This document shows positions 42,690 through 55,413 of a stretch of 64,000 nucleotides of DNA, piece after piece. Within the stretch, counting starts at the first letter, position 1, and each line of letters starts with the position of its first letter. Where the stretch lies: contig MNCI01002813.1 of NCBI GenBank assembly GCA_015680685.1, forward strand, positions 795,250 to 859,249, in the 5' to 3' direction. This stretch comes from Gnetum montanum (taxonomy: Eukaryota > Streptophyta > Gnetopsida > Gnetales > Gnetaceae). Below the pieces are notes generated by a model. That model saw nothing but the letters and a program-made list of their open reading frames with translations, was not told the origin of the DNA and made no database searches. Made by a program: the position numbers and the translations under genes.

Positions 42690-42775
42690 GGTGACTAATA
42701 TAGTGGTTTAGTGGATGATAAGGTATGAGTTTGGTTTGGCTAAGGGAATGTTTGAGGTTTGATTCTTGACCCTAA
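42690..42775 (+). repeat. tRNA-derived SINE-like module 2
   Basis: TAATATAGTGGTTTAGTGG (box A-like) and GAGGTTTGATTCTTG (box B-like), about 80 bases after module 1's box B and in the same orientation. Could be a dimeric SINE or a second insertion. Confidence 0.35.
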
Positions 42776-42789
42776 AATTTTAACTCTTT

Positions 42790-43841
42790 TCTTTTGATTT
42801 AATAATAATATTTTTTATTAAGGAATGCAAAATGAAAAAATTTAAATGGAAATATCTTTCAAATCATAGGTCCAGTCACCACAAAATTTCCACCATTAGA
42901 CTTATCTTATTGAGTACTACATGTCGGGCATGGTTTTAAGGTCCAAAAGTAGGTTAGATTTTCATGATTTTAAAGGGAAAAAATAGCTTACTTTAATGAA
43001 ATGACATTATTAGGTTGAGGTATGGATGACATATAGACTTTGAGATAACTTGTATTTGATTATAAATGATATATTAATTTTTGCATAATAATTTAACACA
43101 TATATGTTACAATTTTAAATTTGATGTAGCCTTATTCTCTTAGATCATGGTTATACGCTAGTGAGGTATTAAGGAGAGGGTTATATAGTAAAACATCACA
43201 ACATTATCTATTAAGCACTAGTTTCCCTATAGACCTCATGGAAATAATCCTTACTAGTTTAGTAGGGATGAGATAATCTTATGACAAGGTTGAACCATTT
43301 AAACTTACTAATGCATAGGTTTTATGTAAGGTGAGTAATGCTAACTTATAGGGTTAGGTGCTTAGAACAATGAGTTCCAAACAAGACAGAATCAACGTAG
43401 ACCATGGTTTCTAATCTTGTAGAAGGAACTTAACAATGATATTAATCAATTAACATTATAATAATACTATAAGATGGGTAAGAGTTACTTGGACCAATGT
43501 ATCCTTGTCTTAGCAATTTCTCTTCTAGTTGATGTATAGTATTGAGGTGTAATAGGATCTCTTGGTCACTCCCTAGAAGAATCTTGTTGGTTGGTGGGGT
43601 CTATCTTAAATATGATGTGCATTTTTGGTTCCTTTGTAAATGTGTGGAACAAACTCTATTGTTCATAAAAATTTCTAGAAAAGTATTCTCTAGCTTACAT
43701 GGATCATCATAGATACAAAATTCATCTAGTATTGGTCCATGAGTCTTCTTAGATCATGGCTACATGATTCATCATCAAATTTTAGTTGACCATTAATTCT
43801 AATTGGCCCTTGGGAGGTGGTTTGTTCTAATACCAAATGTA
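42790..43841. other. Unassigned DNA; possible tRNA-Met-type primer site at its right end
   Basis: At 43,828-43,839 the minus strand reads TGGTATTAGAAC, close to the tRNA-iMet primer site TGGTATCAGAGC of many plant LTR elements. It is followed on the plus strand by TGTAATATCC, which could be an LTR end. The 1 kb to its left shows no domain I can name. Confidence 0.3.
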
Positions 43842-44787
43842 ATATCCTATTCTCAGATGTCTAAGTAAATGTCAAATATATGCTACATTTGATATTATAT
43901 GTAATGAAGGTAATATGATAAATGTCAAATATGTGTAGCATTTAATATTATGTTAAAGGATCTAACATGGAAAGTATAGAGTTCAACCTATTGAGACGTA
44001 CCCATCAATAGGGCCCCCTATTTTTGCCTATAAATGTGCACCTTCAGTCACATTTATGGCATAAATTCATATTATTGTAGCAAAGCTCTTACAATTTTAT
44101 CATTCAAAAGTTAGAATATTTTCTAAGTACCTATAGGAGAAGTCAAAGAGTGTATGAATCTTTATTTGAGCACTATTATACCTAAGCACTGCAGTGTGTG
44201 CAGCAATAAAGATGAACTTTCTAATAAACCTTATAGCACTTAGACTAGATTAATTATTTCCTTAATGCATTTAATATTTTAAGCAATTTCCTTTAATATT
44301 TTAAGTAATTAAGTAATTAATCAATTAAGATATGCTAAATAGAAATTAATTAAAACACATAAGTACAACAACTTCGAGCATATTCTTAGCACTTGGTAAT
44401 CCTCGTAACACTTAACATTTGGTAACCTAGTAGCATTAAACATGTTTAGGATGTGTATAGCAACTGGGAATGGATGCTTATGTTAGGGTTAGTTAAGTGC
44501 TAACTAGTTACTAGATTAATTAAGTAGTTAGAAAATTTATTACTCTCTTCTTTATTCATACCAACTTAAATCATAAAAAGATAAAAATGATAAAAATCAT
44601 GTCTCAATTATGCTTAACCATACCGTTGTACTCACAAGTGTAACTAGGAAGACAACAATTGCATTAGTTGATTCACCTCTTAGACCAATGTATGTAGAAA
44701 CCTAAAAGTCATTAGAATTTGACTGGATCATGCATGAACACTTTCTGATTTGTATGGTTGGGCATAGGTTACACTTGCTTCTCATCA
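43842..44787 (+). repeat. Decayed solo LTR related to LE-1 and LE-3
   Basis: Has U3-like palindromic words (AATGTCAAATATATGCTACA and a second copy near 43,920), a TATA box GCCTATAAATGTG near 44,028, AATAAAGATGAAC near 44,204, and the family 3' end GGTTACACTTGCTTCTCATCA at 44,787. No primer site or internal sequence follows. The left border is uncertain by about 30 bases and I could not confirm a target duplication. Confidence 0.6.
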
Positions 44788-44789
44788 TA

Positions 44790-46110
44790 GAGCTAATTCA
44801 TAAAGCCATTTTTTGGTTCTACTAAGCTTCTCTACAAGTTGACATGACATTAAGTGAATTTACAAGCTAACTCAGTTGGATGTTGACATGGTAGCACTCT
44901 TTTGTAGAGTCATTTTTGAGCTCTTTAAACTAGCTCTATGAACTAATGTTGTGTTGGACAATGGTCCTAGCTAACGTAGTAGAGATCTTTCATAGAACTA
45001 GATTTTAGTTTTAAATACTAGTTGTAAAAGCTTCTTTTGTGAGATGATGTAGTGAAGTGATGTCATTGCCCATAAAGGTTCTTAGTAGAGAAACTTTTCA
45101 CCTCTAGAGCTTATGTGGCAAAGCTTGTACATAGAACTATTTTTAGCTCTACAAACTACTTCTACAATCTATGAAGCTGATGTGATAAGGTGGATCTTCC
45201 TATCTAACATGGCTTGTTGAGCCTCATTAGAATTCATTCATAGAATCTTTATTTGTGCTCTATGAATTTGTTCTATGAAGGATATGATGTGCTAACGGAA
45301 ACTTTATACTTTCATTTTCTAGGTCTACTAATCTCTTCTACAAGCTAATGAAGCTAATGTTCTAGAGCTTACTTTGTAGAGTTTTTATTTGGTTCTACAA
45401 ATATCCTCTATGAGTTGACATGGCAAAGCACTAATGTGGCAGAGCTTATTTTGTAGAGATTAAATTTAACTCTATGAACACTACTCCATTCCCAAATTAG
45501 ACTTTACATGATGAGGACATAGTAGAGCTCCCTTTTACAGGGGAAATCTAGCTCCTCAAATGAACTCTAAATGCTAACATGACATGCCACTAACATGCCA
45601 TGATGTGCTAAACTCTACTGATGTGAAACATCATGATGTTGCATTGTTAACATGATGTTATTGATGTGATAGTCTAAATTTCAAGGATTAGACTTTATAT
45701 AATTGCTATTGCAAAAATGTTGATGTGGTAGAGTACACTCATAGAATAGAAATTTGGTTCTGCGAACTCACTGTACAAGAGAGTTGAATTGGCAAAAGAT
45801 GACATGATTTGTAGAGCTTTCTTGTAAAATCATTTTTCAGCCTTACATGTATAGCTTACCTTGGGAGCCTACATGAAAGATCCATTTTGTAGAACTACTT
45901 TTAGCTTTGCAAACTTCTTCCATAAGCTAACGTGATAGAGATCCTTCATAGAGGGAAAATCTAACTCTACAAACAAGCTCTACATGTTGATGTGACATTC
46001 TATTAATGTGGTAGATCTTCTTTTAATTCTTTTTGTGGAACCAAAAATAGTTTTATTAATTAGCTCTACATGGTGATCTAGATGAAAGATTTATTACACA
46101 TATGCTCTTG
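44790..46110. repeat. Decayed tandem repeat with hairpin-forming unit
   Basis: About 1.3 kb in which variants of TTTTGTAGAG, TTTTTAGCTCTACAAAC, AGCTCTACAAGCT and GTTGACATGGCA recur every 60-90 bases. TTTGTAGAGC followed by GCTCTACAAA can form a hairpin in each unit. No coding frame. The units are diverged, so this is an old satellite-like array. Confidence 0.6.
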
Positions 46111-47317
46111 TTTAAGATTAACCAAACTAAAGATGATTTAATAAAATCAATATGAGCTACCTAAAAGCTAAGTTGATAGAATTAATTGGCCTAACTACAG
46201 CAAATAATAAGATTTTAAATACCAACTCTAAATGATCATGTGATATTCAGAGTCCTACCTTTGCAAAAGATAGGATCAAATATCAAACCCAAGTGAAATA
46301 ATGAACTCCACAAAGACCTAGAATTTGCAACAAAGCTCAAAGCTTGCCACTAGTCTTTCCTTTTTATATTCATCTAGAGCTTGCTTCCACATGAATTAGT
46401 GTAATGAAACTTTCTCACTATCATCGCATGGGTGATTTTTCTGTAAAATTCATAGAAATAATTCTAATAAATCAAGCTCCATTACTATTCCTTACGTTCT
46501 TCCACTAGAACTTGAAAATGTCTCTTTTAGTAGATGTTCTTTCAATTTATGAGTTCTTACGTTTTAACATTAATTGTGAAATCCTATTTTCCAGAAATTT
46601 GAGCTTAAATCTTAAGATGAAAACCCAAAATTACATTTTGGACTGGAGCTTTCTTTACCTTTAATCTTGAGCCCTAAATCTTTTCTAGAATACTAAGCCT
46701 CTTTTCATGAAAACATTAAGCTAAATAAACCATTGAAAAAATTAGATTAAATCCTACTCCATTTATGGTATGAATGTGATAAAAATACCCTTTTTACTTT
46801 CTTTTATTCATATATTTCTACAATGATAGTATCTCTTCTTGCTTAAGCATCTATTGGTTGATATGACCTTATCATATTTTTGGTAATCTAATATTCTTCT
46901 TATGCATGGCCAAGAATTGATATGAGTAGAGTTACTTAAAGGATAGATAGTGTTGAACAATCGAGTAATAAGATGATGTTACCATATAAGTCTCTTCATC
47001 TAAAATATTCATCCTAGTAAAAAGTGAATGTAAAATTCAAATAATAAGAGTTAGCATGAGCATATGATACTCTATTTTCCATTAGTCTCCTTCAATTTTT
47101 TTCAATATAATATTTGTCATTACTTTCATTAATGTTAATAACATGTGAAGATTTCACTTTATGTGTAAAAGCGAATTTTAAGTCTATTAATGCACAAGTG
47201 TATGTTTTTAGAACTTATTTTAAGTATGAAAGATAAGAATGATAATGCTTAATACAACACATAATGTTAAAATTAACTAAGTAAAAAACATTAACACATT
47301 TTCAACAATGGCATCAA
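46111..47317. other. Unassigned DNA left of the LE-5 LTR
   Basis: By position this would be the internal region of the old minus-strand element LE-5. I recognise no domain. A decayed primer site (ATGGCATCA on plus, next to the LTR start) lies at 47,301-47,317. Confidence 0.3.
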
Positions 47318-47551
47318 TGATGAATATTAGAGAATTCCAAAACTTAACCATATAAGTTATAAGTGTTCATGCACAACTATATTGTAATCCATTAATGGAT
47401 AATGTAACTATGCTAATGATTTTACAATAAGTTCATGATCATTATCTTCTTACTAGATTTAGTGAAGTGAAAACAAACTACAAGAATTTTACTAAGGATT
47501 AGCAAAAATGTATCTTTAACATGACGATGGGCTTGTTTTTATAGTCATGAT
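47318..47551 (-). repeat. LE-5: old LTR fragment interrupted by LE-3
   Basis: TGATGAATATTAGAGAATTCC at 47,318 begins a stretch alignable with the start of the LE-3 LTR (for example AACCATATAAGTTATAAGTG against AACCATATGAATCATAAGTG). It is preceded by a decayed primer site. LE-3 is inserted about 235 bases in. The continuation right of 56,283 is too decayed to follow. Confidence 0.6.
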
Positions 47552-48425
47552 TGATGAGCAGTGAGGTACTCCTATGCTCAACCATACAAATTACAAGCAT
47601 TCACACATGATCCCATTTAATTTTGTGGATGGGACTAGCTGTGGTATCTAGATCATTATTCTTTGATCATAGTTCACTATCTTCCCAGTTGGACTAGTCG
47701 TAGCTTTTTCATGTATGGTTTAGTCGAAAGTGACGCATATGGTGTTGTCTAATTTCTACACTACTCTTGATGAAAATAAAGAGATGAATTAACTAAACTA
47801 ATGAATAATGGAAAATAAAATCTAACTATCTTATGGCAATGAGTATCCACACATAGTCATCCATACAAGTCTTGGACTTCATGAGGCTACTTTTTGGATT
47901 GCCAAGTGTACATTACTAGTGGTGCCAAATGATACACTTTTGGATTACTAGTACTTCCACTTAAATGCTCATGATTAAGGCATATGTATTTTGCTTAATA
48001 ACAAGAATAGTAAGTAACGATAAATGAAAATTTTTAACTAAGGAAAGCATTAAATAGTTAAAGCAACAATATTTATCTAAGTGGATGCTGCAATGATGAG
48101 AGTAATCTCAATCTTTATTGCCAGTCATGTAATGTGTCTAATTACATCACACCCAAACAAAGGGATCATACAATTACAAACATCTTGCTGTGGGCATGCA
48201 CTAGGAATAATAGACTTTAAAAAGAAGAAACTAAAAATTAAAACTAATTCCTATGCTCTACATGCTAGCTCATCTAGGAGTGCAAGTCCAATATTTATAG
48301 GCAAGACCCAAATGAGGCAACATCGGGTAGTTGACATTGCTTATTAACCCCAACATCGAGTATGTGATGTTAGGACTCCAATTTCATGTATCCAACATTG
48401 GGGCCCATCAAATCTCAGGTCATCA
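47552..48425 (-). repeat. 3' LTR of LE-3
   Basis: 874 bases. U3 has the words CAACATCGGGTAGTTGACAT and CAACATCGAGTATGTGATGT (plus strand), a GACATC/GATGTC type of palindrome differing from that of LE-2. It borders TACCCCCATG (48,426-48,435), which on the minus strand is CATGGGGGTA, the short polypurine-like tract shared with LE-4. Confidence 0.9.
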
Positions 48426-48618
48426 TACCCCCATGATTGAATGAAAACTTTTCCTCAAGTTAAACAAAGATGAGAAACAAGTTCTTTATAAAATATTTGG
48501 TAGGAATGGGATTATTGACTGATTCTAACAATGGAAAAAATAACTAACTCGCCATAGTGATGTAGCATAAAAATGGAACACATTATTACAAAACAAAACA
48601 AAAAAAATATCGGGAAGC

Positions 48619-51339
48619 TCATGTAGTACCTAGAAGCGATGGCTCTTCCATCGGCTGCTTCCCTTTGTTGCTAGGCCATTGAAACTTATATCAATTGAGC
48701 AAAGCCTATAACTTTTCTTCCTCCATCCTAGGGTCATGCACCATCAAGCTACTATGCTAATGTATGTTTATTCTAGTACATCCTAAGGACATGGCAATTG
48801 TAGAAACATTTGATTTGCTTTTATGTACCATGTCGCAAACTACCATCGTTCTTTTCCAAAATCTATAGCTTTATCTTTGAGTTCATGATAATCCATCAAC
48901 CTACAAGCTAAGTTTGAGGCTACATCTTTTTGTCCCTAATAACTAGCTTTGACCACCTCCAACTCAAAGTTTGCCACTTGCAAATTTTGCAAAGCATATT
49001 TTTAAACTAAAAACTCTTTCTCATACAATGCATAGGTGGTCTCCACTTGTTTTTCCAACTCACTTTGGGGACAACCTACTATTAACATGGCAAGGTTGGC
49101 ATATCTAAGGTTAGCCAATTCCATGTACTCTTTTAAATCCTCTACCTACAAGTCTTTATTTTTTATTTCCACTTGTTGGACTATGGCATAAATGTCCAAG
49201 ATGGCCTACCATTCATAATTCTGCAATGATAAGGAGCTAATGTGGGCCTTGGCCATTTGATTTCCTTATACATCCCAGCTTGGTCACATAGGTGTTCTTT
49301 AATTTTTCATGCTTTTTGGCCTTATTCTACCATGTGTTGATCTTGATTGCTAACTTTTGGTGAATAGCGCATACCTCCTTCATAGAGAGGGCTCTATTTT
49401 CCTATGCCAATCTACTGATATCCTAGTTGACCTTCATCAATTTTTCTCATAACTAGTCGACACATTCTTCTAAGATTTTATTTTGTTTTTCCATAGTGAT
49501 CAACTAGGAATTTTGTACTATGAGCTACTTATTTTCTTCTTGAATGATAGTTAGTTCTTTTTTATACACATGAGATTGTGCATTTTCCATAGAGGCATTC
49601 CAAACCATTGTCTCCTTCTCCTACTCTACAACTACTCTCTCCTTTATCAACTTGGCAAGCTCTTCTATCTTGAATTTCTCTAGTTCATCCAGTGTGACAA
49701 AATGGGTAGGATCCTATCATTCAATGCATAGGGTAGCTAACTCTTCTTGTAATCTTTATACCTTATCTTCTACATGTTCTTCCCTAACCTGCATCATGAC
49801 CAACTTTCCTTTGGTGGTGATGAGGTTTGACTATGCTATAGTGACATTACTAGGGATGCCAAATAGAGTGGTCATTACTTGAACTATCTACAGCAAGTGA
49901 TCAAGCACATCCTCATGCACTATAGGAGTCATTAAGGTCTTGGCCTGCAATTGTGCATCTCTAGTTCCAACCAAATCATTCAAAGGCATAATAGGAACAT
50001 TGAAGGACTCCTTGATGTGATAAATGATCACCTCTGCTACACTTGCTGCATCCTCATGTTGTAGAACCATGGCTATGGTGCCTTCTCCAGTTTCTAATGT
50101 GACTTGAAAGGATGCAACATTTCTAGGGATCTAGTGTGATCATAGGGATCCTACTTCTCTTGACTGAATTGAGATCTCTTCCCTTGTTGGATTAATTGAT
50201 ATTGTGGGCTATACAGGGTCATCCATAACTTGGAAGAGATTAGCCTCGTCCCTGCTTTCCCAACTAACGATTTCAATAATTCTTTATAGGTGGCTCATCG
50301 ATGCTCTATAATCTTGTGGTGATAGTGGTGGAGCCTATGATTATGGACACTGCTCAGGCTCTTATTACATTTCTACTCTTAGTTCTACCTCCTTTTCAGC
50401 TTCTTGCTCCTCACCAAAATATTTTCTTAGTGTTATGATTTTTAGGAGCTTTGTGAAGGAGGTGTGCTTAGCCTTCTTAAGGATATCATTGGTATATTCC
50501 AAGATTCTAGCATGCTTGCATAGCTTTTTGGTTAATCAGGGAAATGATCATGTTGGTCTTCTTAACTTCATTTCTTTGAACTATCAATGAATTTCTCTAA
50601 AGTAATAGTGGAAAAAGTTAACTACAAATTTTCCCATTAAAATGGCACTTCCCTTAGTTGCATAAGTCAAGATTCAATTAATCCCTTTGGTAGGAAATAG
50701 GTGGTACATCCCAATCTTAAAGTAAGTTCTCTCTTCCAAATTCATTTCATGGTATGACTTTTCTTCTTTACCATAAGCCCATTTCAACCATAATTTCCTT
50801 ATTTTAAGGTTAGATTTGGTGGATAGATGAGCAACCTTGGCCCCTTCATTAGGCAAGTTAAGAGTTGCAGTTATGTATTTGACTACATAAGAGACATTCA
50901 CCCTATAGATATTAATAGTGGTATCCTCATCTTTGTTATGCTAGAATTGATGAACTTGACCTCGGTATCATTCACCATTGTTAGACAAGATAGGCCATAA
51001 TGGGGATGCTTTGAGTTGTATTCACATTACTTCTGGAGTAAAATCCACAAATGGGCTGAAGTTCATTTCCATAATGATTGAAATCCAATTGGATTTCTTC
51101 AAGGTGGTAGCAAGGTAGTCAGGGGGAAACATGAGACATTGTTCCTATTTGGGGGTTGGTACTTCTTCCACTTCACCTTAGGCTAATTGCCTAGTAGTAG
51201 GGGCCTCTTAATGGATACTAAAAGATTAGGCCTCCTATTCAGCATGATCCTCATGTTCTCCTTGTTGTCTATGGCCACCATGTTGATGTTTAATGACTCT
51301 CCATGAGGTTTCACCTTAAGCACCTCTTTTTGGGACCAT
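48619..51339 (-). pseudogene. ORF2 of LE-3: coiled-coil protein
   Basis: Start MVPKRGA at 51,339 directly after a splice-acceptor-like TTGATTGCAG; stop after LLGTT at 48,619. About 907 codons with many stops, collinear with LE-1 ORF2: YFKIGMYHLFPTKG (LE-1 YLKIGTYHLFPTKD), YHIKESFNVPIMP (DHIKESFNVPIVP), HEDVLDHLL (HEDALDRLL) and a long Glu/Lys/Leu-rich C-terminal half. That two decayed elements keep the same start, end and internal blocks argues for a once-functional protein of this family. Confidence 0.75.
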
Positions 51340-51660
51340 CTGCAATCAAGAAAAAACTAGGTGTTACCAAGGTTATGTTTATTATCATTAATCACTTGAT
51401 ACCTTACTCATAACCTTAGTTAATTGAGCTCATAATGCATATGATTTTATGGTTATGAAACATTTTTCAGAAAAATCCCCCAAAATTTGTTTATCTCTTT
51501 CTACGACCCACTACAACTAGTTCCTTTTTCATTACTTGTGGCTCAAAATAATGGTTATGGGTCAATAGGTTACAAAAATTGGACATCTGGCATAATCATT
51601 AGTGATTTTGAATTATATTTTCTAAGGTTTTTTAACATCCTTACCCTTATGATACCTTCT
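51340..51660 (-). other. Probable 5'-UTR intron before ORF2, LE-3
   Basis: Acceptor: CTAGTTTTTTCTTGATTGCAG directly upstream of ATGG, a pyrimidine tract followed by GCAG. Donor candidate: CTAGAAGGTATCATAAGG near 51,655. The position before the ATG is the same in LE-1, LE-2 and LE-4. Not proven without transcripts. Confidence 0.5.
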
Positions 51661-51884
51661 AGGTGATAGCAAATTTTACATAAAATTTGCATGCAAGCAT
51701 TTCCCCGTGACTAAGTTGAACACTTCAGGTTTAGATAGATTAGTACAACACTCAAATCAAAGTGTTAAAGAGCTAGATATTAAAAGTGGAAGATAGAGGC
51801 CTTAAAGCTCTAAGTTATCAAAAAAAATCTCAACAACTCCCCTAGTAGAAAATGAGCAAAATGAAGTTCATGTTGCGTAGGCAT

Positions 51885-51985
51885 CAACTATATATACCTT
51901 TTTCAGACTGGATGTTGAGTACATGACATCGTGTACGTGGTGTCGGGTTGGACCTGATGTTGGGTATATTACATTGAGGTCCAAA
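51885..51985 (-). promoter_or_regulatory. Internal U3-like promoter, LE-3
   Basis: Minus strand: palindromic words CCCGACACCACGTACACGAT and GATGTCATGTAC, with ACATC repeats, lie upstream of TATATATAG near 51,889-51,897. It uses the same GACATC/GATGTC words as the LTR U3 of this element. It corresponds to 27,274-27,373 of LE-1. Confidence 0.55.
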
Positions 51986-52239
51986 ATCCCAATTTTTATG
52001 AAGCTAAATGACATGAAAACTAAAGCTTTGTATTTTTTTGGAAGGTTGAAAGTTAAATTTTATAGTTTGGGTAAGTGGAAATTAATTGGCGACACCAAAA
52101 GTAGGATAAGGTCAAGTTGTCGATGTGAAAAGGATGAAAATGAGCAAAAACAAATAGGATAAAAGCTTGAGTGTGGGATAGATGAATTTTGTGAGAAGAA
52201 AAATAATAGGATGAAACAAGTTTGAGTTTTTGGAAGGTG

Positions 52240-52960
52240 AAAAATGGTGTGTGCATAGTAAACAAGTACAAGTTACAAAAGTTACACAAGTGAGTCCTCC
52301 TTAAAGTAGGTTGTAGCCTATATTGCCCTTGTCTAACCACACCTAGAATTTCCATAGGCACTAGAGGGGTTGAATTTAATGCATACCTGTGAAACAAAAT
52401 ACACACATGTTAAATCCACCAAATTAAGATAATCACTCCATGTTACACAAAACCACAAGCTATGAACATCTGGACAACGAGATGAGATGGACTAAAGAGG
52501 GGATCATATAAATTGGGACATGAGGTGCCATGCCATTTTCATAATGAAACCTTGTGGATTATTAATGGTTAAATAACCATGTGTCCTTCTTTTAAAGACT
52601 CAAACTAAGTCCATAGCACCTTTCAGTGACACTACATTATTTCATCCCATCAACAAACAACCATAAGGCTATCAAAGTTGCAAGGAGTAACATCACTTGG
52701 CATTTTGTCCAAGAGAGGAGAATTATTATGGCATAATAATTATTTTTTTTCTTAGTTCTGACAAGCCATCAAACTTCATTCATGGATACATGTCTTTCTA
52801 GTGGGACCTACAAAATTTTATTTAGTGCTATCTAAAGTTGCTCTTACTTTCATTGTTCATTAGATCTAAAAGGATATGGTTACAACCTCATCAAAATAAT
52901 AGAACATGCAAAAGTAGCCAAAGAGAATCCACTTAAAAATCACTTAAAAATCCTAAAGAT
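52240..52960 (-). other. Conserved non-coding block, LE-3
   Basis: Aligns with 26,290-27,020 of LE-1. Shared words include CATCTCATCTC followed by GTTG or ATTG, ATGTGTGTATTTT, and CAACCTACTTTAAGGAGGAC against GAACCTACTTTGGGGAGGAT. Contains an acceptor-like TTTTGTTTCACAGGTATGC near 52,390 (minus). Confidence 0.55.
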
Positions 52961-53499
52961 TAGAATGGGGGTATTCCCCAAGACTAAACATTTAATTATG
53001 GCTAAAATTAGTAAGTGGATGAATAGGATCCATTATGAAACATTGGAAACCCTTCATGCCCCAACCACTGGGTGTCTATTGGTCGTGTGGTGGCTAGGTA
53101 GAAAAATTGTTCATCACACACCTAATTGTTATATGTATGGTGGTTCAAGATATGAGGCATGTTAAAATTATGGATGACTGGCCCACGATTGCACCCTTGA
53201 TCATGATATGGTATGCATGGATGTATCTATCTCTCCATGGTTATAGATTCATTGTTTGGATTTGGAATTTGAGTACTAATGGATGATGGCCTTTATGTAT
53301 GATCGAAGGAAATTAGTTAAGATAGAGATGTTGGTGTACTAGATTGGCATTATACTAGCTCGATTCATGTGGTGGGTCCATGCATGGTTTGCTTTGGCTT
53401 ACAAAATTTCCTCTAGAAGGGATGTTTTTGGTGTTGTAGTTGGAACCCACTAGTGTTAGAATGGCTATGCACATTCACAGCACAAGCTTTTTTTAATAT

Positions 53500-55287
53500 T
53501 TGGGTGTTGGACCTTCCTGAGTTATGGTGATGACATTGGAAAAGGTAAATTATTAAAATATCCAAGATAAATTAAATGGTAAGAGGTGTGAGGTGGTGAA
53601 CCTTTAGGGGATGTCATGTATTGATGGTACTCAGAAGAGTGGTAGTGGTGATTAGAAGTAGAGGAGGTAGAACTAGTTGGAGAAATAGGGTGTTGAATGT
53701 AATAGCTATGCATTTTTTATGGATATGGTTGATGCGGTGGTGGCCTCCCCAATGACTATGGTTCTTACCACTGCAGTTGATGACTATGGTAAGGTTGGTA
53801 ATAAGTCTTCTTAGAATGGTACAATTGGTTTTAGGACTATCTGTAATTACCTTGTGGGAAAAGAAATCCCCTAGGCATGTGCTTTTGCATAAACTTCAAA
53901 TTTAGGCCACTTTTCCAATACTCCCATGGATGCAACAAGACTAGGCAATGGCCCTTCAGATGATCATATATGTAGATGTTGCATCCATTATCTTCATTTG
54001 TCATTGAGTATTTAGCCTCACTTTCATTAGCCATTTTTCTCATAAACTAAAAAGTTTTCCTAACTATTTCTTGGTTCTATGTCCTCTATTTATTGAGATC
54101 ACCTAGCATGTGTTGCAGGATCTTCTCTATGACTATCTTAATAAGAGTTGTGATGTTTTCATTTATCGATTTGGACATCCTATTAAAATTTTCTTCTAAA
54201 TCATCAATAGACTCCTTTATTTACATATCTTTCCTTCTTCTTTTTCCACATGCTCTATTAGCTCTTTGACTTGATGGGCTTGAAGCTCGTATAATTTCCT
54301 TGGGGCATACATCCACTATTGTTTCATTATGAAGCCCATCTATGATGTGATAAAGTTTCTCCTCCTTGGAGAAACCATGGCCTGGGAATTGATTCAATAA
54401 GACATAATATATATCTAAGGCCATGTCCAAGGATTCACATTGTTCTTGTTTCCACTCTTGGATCTATCTCCTTAAATTAAACACTCTTTTATAGGTTTGG
54501 TATCTTTCGTTGAAAATTTCTAACATTGTAGACCATCATCAGATGGAATTTGATTACAACAATCAATACCACACTTCAGATCTATCAATTAGTATCCTAG
54601 GAAAGAGCTTAAGCTTTTTTCATCCACTTTCAATGTTATAGAAGGCACAAGCATCATGGAAGGCTTCTAAATTTTGTTGTGAATCCAAATCATAGCCTCT
54701 TGGAAATTTAGGAATATTTTTCATGTCAAGGTTAGGTAAATGACTCTTTTTGTAATGCCTGTGAGATATCTTAACAACCTTTGTGATATGCATTAGGCTC
54801 TTAGTGGTTAATAGGGGTTCATCATCATCGAAAAAATTGTGAGAAAAATTTCTATGTTCATGGTGACATTTTGACTTTTCCCATGGGTTTGATTTTGGTT
54901 TTTAGTTTGACTCTTTAGTATAACCTTATCTCTATACCTACATTCATCTTCATCAAAACTAGACATTGAAGGAGAAAATGAAGATGAAGAACTAGAAGAA
55001 TTTCCATGGCTTCTATGGTGTTCTTTAGGGTCCCTTGATTTATCATTTCTTGGTTTTGAGGAGGTCTTAGACCTTGAGGCCTCTCCTAGTTCAAGACCTA
55101 TGTCATCTCCTTCAAGATTGTTTTCCTTAGGTGAATGTAGTCTTTGAGTGTCATTACGGTGGTCATGATCATAAGAAACCCCTACATAAGGTTGATCACT
55201 CCAATCTTATTCATCATATATCTTGTTAGTTCTCTAATGAATGTGTCCACTATACAACACGTAGTCACTTTCATGTGAGAGAGACAT
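53500..55287 (-). pseudogene. Gag of LE-3
   Basis: Start MSLSHESDYVLYSGHIH at 55,287, alignable to the LE-1 start. The core around 54,221-54,430 reads GHGFSKEEKLYHIIDGLHNE. The knuckle at 53,945-53,983 reads CNIYIYDHLKGHC (second Cys lost, as in LE-2 and LE-A). A short Ser/His/Pro-rich tail follows. No protease motif. Many stops. Confidence 0.75.
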
Positions 55288-55394
55288 TGTTCTTCATTTA
55301 TGGTATGTGTGATTTAATATTTTTTGAAAGATATATTATTAATACCTTTTATAGTGATCATGTATGATATAACTAATCTAGATAACTAGCACCA

Positions 55395-55412
55395 TCCTTG
55401 GCAACAGTGCCA
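55395..55412 (-). promoter_or_regulatory. Primer-binding site of LE-3
   Basis: Minus strand TGGCACTGTTGCCAAGGA, one base from the LTR; tRNA-Asp type. Confidence 0.85.
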
Positions 55413-55413
55413 A

